A stretch of DNA of 21,399 bases from Gammaproteobacteria bacterium (lineage in GTDB: Bacteria > Pseudomonadota > Gammaproteobacteria > SZUA-152): NCBI GenBank assembly GCA_030613605.1, contig JAUWLO010000009.1, positions 1 to 21,399 on the forward strand, read 5' to 3'. Below are positions 9,262-16,238 of the stretch, piece by piece. The number at the start of each line of letters is the position of its first letter. Position 1 is the stretch's first letter. The position numbers were made by a program, and so were the translations under genes. A model generated the notes under the pieces. It did no database searches and was not told where the DNA came from. It was given only the letters and a program-made list of their open reading frames with translations.

Positions 9262-10716
9262 TTATAATTCCCCGCTCATCAATGTTCCATCATTGTTATG
9301 GCCAACGTTATTCGAACGCTTGCCAGATTTCGTTTTAACCACCTGCTCCACCCACAAAGGCACAAAAATCAACAGGTCATATCCGTTTATCAGCATACGA
9401 CCAGAAAACCGTACCGCACTACCACTCAGGCGCAGCAACCAGACCAGTGATCGAAGACCGGCTACGGTTACAACACCCAGAACCGTGCGCGTGGAATGTA
9501 TGAATGACTCAAGAGGTATCGCAACAAATGTTAACGCGAAAGGCAAAATAAATCCCATGCCCATTTGCGCGGCTGTTGTTATCCATAAATGAGAATTCTG
9601 GACTATTTCAGTTCCACCATCAGCTCTCAGTAGTGCGCGAGTTGCAGCAGCATCCTGCATTAAAAGTTCTCGCATGTAAGCGAGACCCGCTTCAATGCCA
9701 GCAAGCGAGAATAAAAATATAAATGCTGCCCACAAAATAATCTTACGTAACTTATCATCCAAAGCGCCAATAACGGGGAACAAGCGCGTTATCCGCAGGG
9801 CCTCCATCAAAAACAATCCCATGGCAATCTCAATCAGAATAATCACCATGGCCGCTATACTGGCAACAGGAAAACCCATAATCCGGGCGGTACCGCCCAC
9901 CATCTCCGACATAGGCGTGGCAATTAAATTAAAATTAATAACTGCACCACCAATCGCTATCGCCAACACGAATCCAGAGATAAAAAACTGGGTCAGAGAT
10001 GAAGAAGACAACATGCGGGTAGCATGATCGGTTCCTTTTACAATATCTTCATATTCTTCCATGTGACGATCAATTGCTTTGCTGCGCTGCAATAAACTGT
10101 CTACATTTTTGTTGACCTGTTTCAAATCCTTATCGACCTTGCGCCAGTGCGGCATCATGTTATTGAGAATTTTATGACGCTCACGACTGGATTTCCGGCA
10201 TTGAACCATCGCGTCATCACTGGCCTTTTCCAGTGACGTGTGAATATCTTCGAGAATATTACTAACAACAGGGTCACCGTTTGCGGGAATCTTGGCAACT
10301 GCCTCAACCGCCGCAATCCAGCCGGGCGGCGCTGGCGGCACTTCCGCGCTGGCCTGGTAATCTTCATCAATACGGGTGATTTCTTCGCTTAAATGTCTCT
10401 GTAGCGCAGGATACTCCGCAAGGTCTCGTCGCACTGTGGCATCTATTCTTTCGAATTCCCGATTGATAATACGCTCGGATGCCTCGCGCCCCTGTGCCAG
10501 CAATACATCTTTATTACGCAGCAACATTCGTTGCTCTGTACGCGCGACTGCTTTGGAGGAAAGCCTCATGCCGTTATGCACAACTCGACTAAACGACAGA
10601 ATAGCCTTATGCGCTGGTTCTCTGGCGATATATAAAAATACTGCCAGCAATACAAACCAAATCATGCCTGATGCAAATGCACTGGGCACTATCATATAAA
10701 TATCCATGAACGACAT
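9262..10716 (-). CDS. Polytopic membrane protein with long helical cytoplasmic-type domain, function unknown
   Basis: 484 residues from the chosen ATG, which follows an aggagg ribosome binding site by 5 bases (ggaggttagcATG). An upstream in-frame start would add 18 Cys-rich residues and lacks such a site. Predicted layout: membrane helix 1 at about 10-31; a charged, mostly helical region at about 40-240 with a Pro-rich break at 126-132 (VPPAPPG); then hydrophobic segments at about 244-266, 284-304, 326-346 and 378-401; then a basic amphipathic C-terminal part, in which residues 445-465 could be another hydrophobic segment. Acidic residues E296, E305 and E342 lie in or beside membrane helices. 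No catalytic motif is recognised. It is the first gene of a two-gene unit with the VWA lipoprotein. The architecture could suit an envelope scaffold, channel or force-transducing element, but that is inference. Confidence 0.8.
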   Translation of the reverse strand: MSFMDIYMIVPSAFASGMIWFVLLAVFLYIAREPAHKAILSFSRVVHNGMRLSSKAVARTEQRMLLRNKDVLLAQGREASERIINREFERIDATVRRDLAEYPALQRHLSEEITRIDEDYQASAEVPPAPPGWIAAVEAVAKIPANGDPVVSNILEDIHTSLEKASDDAMVQCRKSSRERHKILNNMMPHWRKVDKDLKQVNKNVDSLLQRSKAIDRHMEEYEDIVKGTDHATRMLSSSSLTQFFISGFVLAIAIGGAVINFNLIATPMSEMVGGTARIMGFPVASIAAMVIILIEIAMGLFLMEALRITRLFPVIGALDDKLRKIILWAAFIFLFSLAGIEAGLAYMRELLMQDAAATRALLRADGGTEIVQNSHLWITTAAQMGMGFILPFALTFVAIPLESFIHSTRTVLGVVTVAGLRSLVWLLRLSGSAVRFSGRMLINGYDLLIFVPLWVEQVVKTKSGKRSNNVGHNNDGTLMSGEL

Positions 10717-11003
10717 GCTAACCTCCTGGTTTTTGGCAAGACACTGCAAGCAAACGCAGCACTGGAACACCTGCTCTCTGCCATCATGTTATAGGACAAT
10801 AACCGTAAAAAAACACCGACCGAATCACAAATATTCAGCACAGGCGTATTACCCACTAACCTTATAACGTCAGGTTTTTACTGAAAGTTCCACCATGATC
10901 ATTCGTGGAAGATGATGAGAAACAAGGAGATATAAACACTGGGCGCCAGCAGAATTGCCGGCGCCCGAAATTGTTTCAAACGCTCGATCAGGATTGAATC
11001 AGA
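10717..11003. other. Intergenic region upstream of the membrane/VWA unit
   Basis: 287 bases without an ORF I can support. It contains the GC-rich hairpin 10941-10966 behind dsbC. The promoter of the two-gene unit should lie between that hairpin and 10716. On the minus strand a TATAAC hexamer (complement of 10788-10793) is a possible -10, but no good -35 is found at 16-18 bases from it, so I do not call a promoter. Confidence 0.5.
10941..10966 (-). terminator. GC-rich hairpin downstream of dsbC
   Basis: Inverted repeat gggcgccagca / tgccggcgccc (11 bp with one G-U-type pair) around a 4-base loop, 37 bases after the dsbC stop codon. On the transcribed minus strand it is followed by agtgtttatat, not a clean T-run. 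The strong stem and position suggest a terminator or an mRNA 3'-end stabiliser for the ogt-xerD-yajQ-dsbC direction. Confidence 0.5.
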
Positions 11004-11792
11004 TCAACCCTTTTTCATCTGGCTCAGTATCTGAATCAGGCGTTTAGGCTCAACATAACCAGGAGCAACCTGGCCGTTATCGAACACCAGAGTTGGCGTA
11101 CCTGTAACACCCACCTGTTTTGCCGCAGCCATATGTCCCAGGATAGTATCCTTACAATCCTTTCCCTTGACCTGAGCAAGTTCTTTTATCTGGGCAAGTT
11201 TTGCACCGCCTTTGGCAAAACTCATTGCCTCCTGTGGATTCTTTGCACACCAGACTGACAAAGCCTTCAAATACGATGGTGAACCTACACCGGAGCGAGG
11301 ATAGGCCAGATAACGAAACTCAATACCTAACTCATTATATTCTGCCATTCGTTTATGCATTTTGCGGCAGTAACCGCAATCAATATCGGTAAACGCGGTA
11401 ATGGTATATTTTACCTTTTTTGGCGAAAATATAATCATGGCATTCGCGTCAAGATCGTTAACCACTTTTGCCCGACCCACGCGACGTTTTCCTTCCGTTA
11501 AATTCGTGCGCGTACTTAAATCATAAAGATCGCCTTCCAATATGTAGCGGCCATTTTTCGATATATAAATAACCTGGGGCCCAAAAATAGCTTCATACAT
11601 GCCTGGTATAGCTGAATCAGCAATGCTGTCAGGCTTTGCATTGGGCATCAGCGAATTCAACACTTTTGTTACTCGTGCAATGTCCTGATTTTCATCTGCG
11701 ACTGCAGAAACGCTGAATCCCCATGTCATTACCAGCGACATGGTAAGCGTCATTCCAAAAACAATAGCAGTCTTTAATCTTTGTTTAATCAT
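11004..11792 (-). CDS. dsbC: Periplasmic disulfide isomerase DsbC
   Basis: Protein disulfide isomerase that reshuffles wrong disulfides in periplasmic proteins and is kept reduced by DsbD. 262 residues with a Sec signal peptide (basic MIKQRLK, hydrophobic core about 9-26, probable cleavage after SVSAVA near residue 32). The N-terminal dimerisation domain (about 35-100) includes the ESxIPGMYEA-like segment here reading DSAIPGMYEAIFG. The thioredoxin fold has the active site C139-G-Y-C142, a second cysteine pair C182/C213 and the cis-proline loop VTGTP (P233). It is the last gene of the ogt-xerD-yajQ-dsbC run; 81 bases separate it from yajQ, and AT-rich tandem sequence there may hold its own promoter. 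The xerD-dsbC neighbourhood is also known in E. coli. Confidence 0.95.
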   Translation of the reverse strand: MIKQRLKTAIVFGMTLTMSLVMTWGFSVSAVADENQDIARVTKVLNSLMPNAKPDSIADSAIPGMYEAIFGPQVIYISKNGRYILEGDLYDLSTRTNLTEGKRRVGRAKVVNDLDANAMIIFSPKKVKYTITAFTDIDCGYCRKMHKRMAEYNELGIEFRYLAYPRSGVGSPSYLKALSVWCAKNPQEAMSFAKGGAKLAQIKELAQVKGKDCKDTILGHMAAAKQVGVTGTPTLVFDNGQVAPGYVEPKRLIQILSQMKKG

Positions 11793-11827
11793 TACAAACC
11801 TCTAAGTCACACTTAATTTGATAACGC

Positions 11828-11857
11828 GTTTAAAATATATAAGTTTAAAATATACAA
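11828..11857. repeat. 15-base tandem duplication upstream of dsbC
   Basis: gtttaaaatatataa followed directly by gtttaaaatatacaa; 14 of 15 bases are identical. It lies 36 bases upstream of the dsbC start codon, in the yajQ-dsbC spacer. Read on the minus strand each copy contains a tatattttaaac element, so the duplication may have doubled a -10-like or AT-rich upstream element. Confidence 0.75.
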
Positions 11858-11873
11858 ATAGTGCCAGAATCAA

Positions 11874-12356
11874 CTAATCTCTGAAATTTGTATACTGTAA
11901 TGGTAGCTCAAGCTCCTGTTCCTTCAACATCGCCATCACCCCCTGTAAATCATCTCGCTTTTTGCCCGTCACCCTCACCTGTTCTCCCTGGATAGCCGCC
12001 TGCACCTTCATTTTACTTTCCTTGATTAACTTAACGATCTTTTTAGCGGCTTCTTTATCAATCCCTTCACGCACGGTCACTTTTTGTCGTGCGACCATAT
12101 TAGTGGTTTCCGGCTTACCCACATCAAGACTAGCGATATCCACTCCCCGTTTGACCATCTTTTTCTGTAAAATATCCATCATTTGCTGTAATTGAAACTC
12201 ACCTCCAGCAGACAGGATTAATTCTGCCCCTTTTTGCTCAAACTTCGCATCCGAACCCTTGAAATCAAACCGGGTGGTCACTTCCCGATTGGCCTGATCC
12301 ACAGCATTGGATAATTCATGCATGTCGACCTCTGAAACTACGTCGAATGATGGCAT
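11874..12356 (-). CDS. yajQ: YajQ-family nucleotide-binding protein
   Basis: 160-residue cytoplasmic protein matching YajQ throughout: N-terminal MPSFDVVSEVDMHELSNAVDQANREVTTRFDFKGSDAKFE and C-terminal VRVTGKKRDDLQGVMAMLKEQELELPLQYTNFRD. The family has two ferredoxin-like domains; the Xanthomonas member binds cyclic di-GMP, and others have been reported to bind nucleotides or nucleic acid, so the exact role here is open. Length is normal. It lies between xerD (56 bases upstream) and dsbC (81 bases downstream), all on the minus strand. An aagagagg-type ribosome binding site lies a few bases before the ATG. Confidence 0.95.
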   Translation of the reverse strand: MPSFDVVSEVDMHELSNAVDQANREVTTRFDFKGSDAKFEQKGAELILSAGGEFQLQQMMDILQKKMVKRGVDIASLDVGKPETTNMVARQKVTVREGIDKEAAKKIVKLIKESKMKVQAAIQGEQVRVTGKKRDDLQGVMAMLKEQELELPLQYTNFRD

Positions 12357-12412
12357 AACAAAACCTCTCTTTTTTGCCCTGTCTCTTAATGAAACCAGAT
12401 TATCTGGAAAAG

Positions 12413-13333
12413 CTATCCGCGGGGATGATGTTGAGCATGCAAGCTCTTGAGCCGCTCCCTGGCTACGTGAGTATAAATTTGTGTGGTGGACAAGTCACTG
12501 TGTCCCAGCAGCATTTGCACCACGCGCAAATCAGCACCATGATTAAGCAGGTGGGTGGCGAAACTATGTCGCAAGGTATGGGGCGATAAATTTTTATGGA
12601 TTCCCGCATGCCGAGCATGTCGTTTAATCACATACCAGAAAGCCTGACGTGACATGGATGCGCCGCGCTGAGTGAGAAACAAATGCTCACTTTCACGCCC
12701 CTTGAGTAAATCAGATCGGGCATTTTGCAAATAGTTTTCCAGCCAGTGAGCTGCGGTTTCTCCCATGGGCACAAGACGTTCTTTGTTGCCCTTACCCAAA
12801 GTACGCACCACATTCTGACGAAGATTAACCTGCAGCATGCGTAACTCAATCAGCTCTGACACACGCAAACCCGTGGCATACAACAATTCCAGCATTGCCC
12901 GATCGCGCAACCCCAATGAGGTGCTGTCATCGGGCGCATTAATCAGGCTTTCAATTTCATCCTCCGTTAAGGCCTTGGGCAAGGAACGCCCTAGCCTGGG
13001 GGCATCTATTCGATCACTGGGATCAACCTGAGTCCATCCCTCGCGTAGCGCATGCTGATAAAAGCGTCGCAGACTCGACAATAACCGCGCTGTACTTCTG
13101 GGTTTTGAACCGGTTTCTACTCGATTGGCCAAATAGGCCAGCAAATCTTCGCGCTGCGCAGCCAGTAGACCGCTGCTGTTTTTTTTATCCAACCTCTTTT
13201 TCAACCAGCTGGCAAATCCGGTGAGATCCTGACGATAAGCCGCCAACGTATTTTGACTCAAGCCCCGCTCCATCCATAACGCATCCAGAAAGCGATCTAT
13301 CTCCGTGGGATCAGTCACCCGAATAACCCTCAT
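12413..13333 (-). CDS. xerD: Site-specific tyrosine recombinase XerD
   Basis: XerD acts with XerC at dif to resolve chromosome dimers. 306 residues: an N-terminal SAM-like core-binding domain (about 8-97, FLDALWMERGLSQNTLAAYRQDL) and a C-terminal catalytic domain. The complete catalytic set is visible: R157 (YATGLRVSEL), K181 (GKGNKERLVPMG), H252 and R255 (SPHTLRHSFATH), H278 (LLGHSD) and Y287 (STTQIYTHV). The LxxQxxLGHSDLSTTQIYTHV C-terminus favours XerD over XerC. The gene starts 23 bases inside the end of ogt in another frame, indicating translational coupling. It is a housekeeping recombinase; no att-like repeats or integrated element lie beside it. Confidence 0.95.
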   Translation of the reverse strand: MRVIRVTDPTEIDRFLDALWMERGLSQNTLAAYRQDLTGFASWLKKRLDKKNSSGLLAAQREDLLAYLANRVETGSKPRSTARLLSSLRRFYQHALREGWTQVDPSDRIDAPRLGRSLPKALTEDEIESLINAPDDSTSLGLRDRAMLELLYATGLRVSELIELRMLQVNLRQNVVRTLGKGNKERLVPMGETAAHWLENYLQNARSDLLKGRESEHLFLTQRGASMSRQAFWYVIKRHARHAGIHKNLSPHTLRHSFATHLLNHGADLRVVQMLLGHSDLSTTQIYTHVARERLKSLHAQHHPRG

Positions 13334-13943
13334 GTGCCAGCAGGGCTCTTTTTATAGCCATTTTTTCCCCATCCACCTCGCCGGCATAACCACCCATCCC
13401 CTGCAGGGAAACAATGCGGTGGCAAGGCACCACAACGGGTACTGGATTGCGGCGACAGGCCTGGCCCACAGCCTGCGCACCACTGCTCAATCGACTGGCC
13501 AGCTGGCCGTAAGTATCTGTGGTACCGGCAGGCACTTTACTCAATGCTCGCCACAGGCGATGCTGAAAAGGTGTTCCCGCAAGGTCTAACGGCAGATCAA
13601 AATGCCACTGTGGATCCTCAAAATAACATTCCAGTTGACGAACAACCTCTTTCGCTAATTTATCTGCGGGATCCTGGGCAGGAAGATCGTGAACATAATC
13701 AATTCCAGCCAGGCCCTTGTCTGTCGTGGTAATGGCCAGGCTCAGACTGGTATTACCAAAACCGGCAAGAGGAAAAGGAATAACGGAACTGTAGTTTATA
13801 AGAGTGCCCACAAGAGCATCCGCTAGATGAGCAACAGGCCGAATAGATTGATGGGCACTCATGGGGTCTATTCTGGCCCATTTCGTACAGAAAAGCCGCA
13901 AAAGCCGTTCGCGGTCGATAAAGAACACATTCGGCCCAACCAT
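13311..13943 (-). CDS. ogt: Methylated-DNA--protein-cysteine methyltransferase
   Basis: Suicide repair enzyme that moves the alkyl group from O6-alkylguanine (or O4-alkylthymine) to its own cysteine. 210 residues counted from the ATG at 13943. The C-terminal domain shows FQHRLWRALSKVPAGTTDTYGQLA, the GQACRRNPVPVVVPCHRIV block with acceptor C174 and the RNP segment, and a GGYAGEVDGEKMAIKRALLAHEG tail. There is no AraC-type or Ada domain, so the Ogt class fits best. The start is uncertain: an in-frame ATG at 13862 would give 183 residues, closer to the usual 160-185, but neither start has a strong ribosome binding site. The 3' end overlaps xerD by 23 bases. A 7-bp inverted repeat lies just upstream. 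Confidence 0.9.
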   Translation of the reverse strand: MVGPNVFFIDRERLLRLFCTKWARIDPMSAHQSIRPVAHLADALVGTLINYSSVIPFPLAGFGNTSLSLAITTTDKGLAGIDYVHDLPAQDPADKLAKEVVRQLECYFEDPQWHFDLPLDLAGTPFQHRLWRALSKVPAGTTDTYGQLASRLSSGAQAVGQACRRNPVPVVVPCHRIVSLQGMGGYAGEVDGEKMAIKRALLAHEGYSGD

Positions 13944-13955
13944 GTGCCTATGTTA

Positions 13956-13979
13956 TCAGGGGAAGTCGGTGCCCCCTGA
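13956..13979. promoter_or_regulatory. Inverted repeat just upstream of ogt
   Basis: tcagggg (13956-13962) and cccctga (13973-13979) form a perfect 7-bp inverted repeat with a 10-base spacer, 12 bases upstream of the proposed ogt start codon. It could be an operator or a leader hairpin covering the initiation region. No matching factor is recognised. Confidence 0.45.
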
Positions 13980-14105
13980 GCTCGGTTTTGTGACTTGGTT
14001 CACGTTTCACGTCGAATTGATGGCACATACTTCCTGTTAATTCAGTTTAAACAATCAACTGGAATACAGTGAAAAAGTATTAATTGGGTGAAGGAGGAAT
14101 AACTT

Positions 14106-14186
14106 ATGACTTCTGATATTTTTCGTGCAACCGTAATGATTGCTGGAATGACTCTCTTTTACATATTCGGCACATCCACAATGTAG
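14106..14186 (+). CDS. 26-residue hydrophobic small protein, undescribed
   Basis: ATG at 14106 to TAG at 14184. The translation is M-T-S-D-I-F-R-A-T-V, then M-I-A-G-M-T-L-F-Y-I-F-G, then T-S-T-M. Residues 8-22 would form one short membrane helix. The start is preceded by a near-perfect Shine-Dalgarno sequence (aaggagga at 14091-14098, 8 bases from aggagg to ATG), the strongest in the window. A bidirectional rho-independent terminator begins 36 bases after the stop. It is the only ORF in the gap between the divergent ogt and the convergent rplS. The combination of good initiation site, stop and terminator argues for a real short gene. I know no family for it and no clear promoter is visible. 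Confidence 0.6.
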   Translation: MTSDIFRATVMIAGMTLFYIFGTSTM

Positions 14187-14222
14187 GCCATCAGCAACCG
14201 TATATCACAGCAAAAAATGTGG

Positions 14223-14254
14223 AAAAAAAAGCCCGGTAGAAACCGGGCTTTTTT
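14223..14254. terminator. Bidirectional rho-independent terminator between the micro-ORF and rplS
   Basis: Stem gcccggt / accgggc (14231-14237 and 14242-14248) with an agaa tetraloop. Eight A residues lie on the left (14223-14230) and six T residues on the right (14249-14254), so it is well formed in both directions. It should end the short plus-strand transcript and the minus-strand rpsP-rimM-trmD-rplS operon, whose last stop codon lies 34 bases away. Confidence 0.93.
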
Positions 14255-14288
14255 AGCTTTAAAAAGCTTTATTTCGTAGCGGAAACGG

Positions 14289-14633
14289 TCAAAGCTTCTC
14301 TTTGATACGTGCAGCCTTACCCTGCAAACCACGCAGATAATACAGTTTGGCACGACGCACATCACCACGACGTTTCACTTTAATTTCACTGACTAGCGGG
14401 CTGTATGTCTGGAACACACGCTCCACGCCTTCGCCATGGGAAATCTTTCGTACGGTGAAAGAGGAGTTCAGGCCACGGTTGCGCTTGGCAATCACAATAC
14501 CTTCAAAGGCCTGTAAACGCTCGCGTTCACCTTCCTTAATTTTTACCTGTACGATAACGGTATCGCCTGCTCCAAATGCAGGGATTTCCTTAGTCATTTG
14601 TTCTGCTTCGAGTTCTTCAATAATGTTGCTCAT
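14289..14633 (-). CDS. rplS: 50S ribosomal protein L19
   Basis: 114-residue L19, located at the 30S-50S interface. The sequence MSNIIEELEAEQMTKEIPAFGAGDTVIV...RLQAFEGIVIAKRNRGLNSSFTVRKISHGEGVERVFQTYSPLV...KRRGDVRRAKLYYLRGLQGKAARIKEKL is typical throughout. I start it at ATG 14633, matching the MSNII start of E. coli L19, with ggag and aggac just upstream; a TTG four codons earlier is in frame but unlikely. Last gene of the rpsP operon, 138 bases behind trmD, ending 34 bases before the bidirectional terminator. The unusually long spacer before it holds alternative hairpins. Confidence 0.97.
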   Translation of the reverse strand: MSNIIEELEAEQMTKEIPAFGAGDTVIVQVKIKEGERERLQAFEGIVIAKRNRGLNSSFTVRKISHGEGVERVFQTYSPLVSEIKVKRRGDVRRAKLYYLRGLQGKAARIKEKL

Positions 14634-14704
14634 GTCCTGCTCCAATCAATTTCGGTTCATTGGGGTCTATCCAACGAAAGTGCGGCGCATTCTACCCCTT
14701 CTAG

Positions 14705-14753
14705 CGCTTGTAATAAAGGGCACCCGCAATAAAGTGTACAAGCGGGAATAAAG
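14705..14753 (-). promoter_or_regulatory. Competing hairpins and triplicated heptamer between trmD and rplS
   Basis: In the mRNA sense (minus strand) two stems are possible and share sequence: cgcttgta/tacaagcg (8 bp, outer, 14705-14712 with 14737-14744) and cccgc/gcggg (5 bp, 14723-14727 with 14742-14746). They cannot form fully together. The heptamer ctttatt occurs three times (complements of 14712-14718, 14728-14734 and 14747-14753). No T-run follows, so this is not a standard terminator. It may set the L19:TrmD ratio by attenuation, RNA processing or leader control. Confidence 0.45.
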
Positions 14754-14771
14754 CACCAATGACACCCTGTT

Positions 14772-15515
14772 CTAATTCCGCCCATGATCCTGAATAAATT
14801 CGTCCAACAGTTGCTGCTCAAGCTCATTGAGATCCCGCTGTTTCAATAATTCCGGTCGTCGCAACCAGGTGCGGCCCAATGCCTGTTTCTGCCGCCAACG
14901 CTCAATCGCCTTGTGATCACCGCCCCGCAACACCTCGGGCACGTTCAAACCATCAATCTCTTCGGGCCGTGTGTAGTGAGGATAGTCCAGCAGGCCCTCA
15001 GAAAATGAATCCTGATCCGCTGAATCCTCGTGCCCCAGCGCCCCGGGTAATAGTCGGGTCACCCCGTCGATAAGCACCATGGCTGCCAGTTCCCCGCCAC
15101 TAATGACATAGTCACCGATGGACCATTCCTGGTCGATTTCCGCCTCAATAAGGCGCTCATCGACACCTTCATAACGACTGGCCACCAGTATCAAACCGGG
15201 TAAAGCGGCCAGCTCACGTAAGCCAGCCTGATCCAGCACTCGCCCCTGTGGTGACAAGTGGATCACTGGCGCCCCCTCAGGTGCATTCTCTCGGGCCTTG
15301 TGGATGGCAGTCCTCAGAGGCTCCACCGTCATTACCATGCCCGGGCCGCCACCATAAGGCCGATCATCCACCGTGCGATGCTTATCTGTGGCGTAATCCC
15401 GCGGATTCCAGTGCTGAATATTGACCAGCCCCTGGTCAACAGCGCGTCCCGTAATGCCCGAACGGCTCACTGCATCCAGCATTTCAGGAAAAAGCGTAAC
15501 GACGTTTATTTGCAT
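14772..15515 (-). CDS. trmD: tRNA (guanine-37-N1)-methyltransferase TrmD
   Basis: Transfers methyl from S-adenosylmethionine to N1 of G37 in tRNAs with a G36, preventing +1 frameshifting. 247 residues, the usual length, with an N-terminal MQINVVTLFPEMLDA, DDRPYGGGPGMVM, LVASRYEGVDERLIE, and the trefoil-knot cofactor loop WSIGDYVISGGELAAMVLIDGVTRLLPG. The DSFSEGLLDYPHYTRPEEIDGLNVPEVLRGGDHKAIERWR stretch is the standard interdomain linker and tRNA-binding region. Third gene of the rpsP operon, 46 bases after rimM. Confidence 0.97.
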   Translation of the reverse strand: MQINVVTLFPEMLDAVSRSGITGRAVDQGLVNIQHWNPRDYATDKHRTVDDRPYGGGPGMVMTVEPLRTAIHKARENAPEGAPVIHLSPQGRVLDQAGLRELAALPGLILVASRYEGVDERLIEAEIDQEWSIGDYVISGGELAAMVLIDGVTRLLPGALGHEDSADQDSFSEGLLDYPHYTRPEEIDGLNVPEVLRGGDHKAIERWRQKQALGRTWLRRPELLKQRDLNELEQQLLDEFIQDHGRN

Positions 15516-15561
15516 ATTTGATTATTTAACCCTGCCAGCCAGCCCTGACGTTGTAAGGTGG

Positions 15562-16134
15562 CTAGTCAAAATCAGGATCCCAGTCGATGCGGATGAAACC
15601 AGCGTCAATATCCACTTCGTGGACAATGTGGCCCATCACGTAAGGAATAAGTCGTTCGCGTTCACCTTTGACCACCAACACATCATTGGCGCCTGTGGCT
15701 TCTATGTGATCCACAGTGCCAAGAGAAGTACCATCCAGAGTTTTCACTTCCAGACCCTCAAGGTCAACCCAGTAGTATTCTCCTTGCGGGGGCTCCGGCA
15801 GTTGATCCCGTCGAATCGCGATTTCCTGTCCGCCCATCAGCAGAGCGGCATCACGATCATCGCAGCTTTCAAATCGGGCAATGATACCTTTGGCGTGGGT
15901 TTTTGCCTCCAGCAGCGGGGCTTCAATCCATGCCGCAGATTCTGAAGATGCTCTGGAATCTGTTTTTCTGGAAGCTGGCCCCCTGGAATCAAAGTACCAG
16001 GGATCATAATCAAGTATATTTTTTACCGATTCGGTGAAAGATTGCACTTTCACCCAGCCGCGAACCCCGTAAGGCGCCCCGATCTTACCGACCGTGATAT
16101 ACACAGGATCTTTTTTTGAGGTGTTGGGAGACAT
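15562..16134 (-). CDS. rimM: Ribosome maturation factor RimM
   Basis: Assists 30S head assembly by binding S19 and helping 16S rRNA processing. 190 residues: an N-terminal barrel (VYITVGKIGAPYGVRGWVKVQSFTES) and a C-terminal PRC-barrel (GEYYWVDLEGLEVKTLDGTSLGTVDHIEATGANDVLVVKGERERLIPYV...IDWDPDFD). Residues of about 53-75 form a low-complexity Ser/Arg/Ala-rich insertion (GPASRKTDSRASSESAAW) that makes it slightly longer than E. coli RimM. Second gene of the operon, 104 bases after rpsP. Confidence 0.95.
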   Translation of the reverse strand: MSPNTSKKDPVYITVGKIGAPYGVRGWVKVQSFTESVKNILDYDPWYFDSRGPASRKTDSRASSESAAWIEAPLLEAKTHAKGIIARFESCDDRDAALLMGGQEIAIRRDQLPEPPQGEYYWVDLEGLEVKTLDGTSLGTVDHIEATGANDVLVVKGERERLIPYVMGHIVHEVDIDAGFIRIDWDPDFD

Positions 16135-16238
16135 GCTGTTGGTCGATATAGCCGGTTGAATACCAGTGGCCAGACCTTAAACAAACCCGCCACCCTGACC
16201 GGGCAGCGTGGTTGTATGGGTTGTTATGTAAGCAACAG

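Noticed and set aside
10717..10770. Upstream in-frame start giving an 18-residue Cys-rich N-terminus to the membrane protein
   Set aside because: The ATG at 10716 has an aggagg site at good distance that lies inside this extension, and the extension has no ribosome binding site of its own.
11858..11877. Sigma-54-like TGGCAC near the end of yajQ, upstream of dsbC
   Set aside because: Read on the minus strand, the -12 element would be TGT instead of TGC and the spacing is two bases short.
12413..13333. Tyrosine recombinase as the integrase of a mobile element
   Set aside because: The sequence matches housekeeping XerD, is embedded among core genes, and no tRNA target, att repeats or cargo genes are present.
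14634..14645. TTG start four codons upstream of rplS
   Set aside because: L19 proteins start at MSNII, and the bases of the extension form the ribosome binding region of the ATG at 14633.
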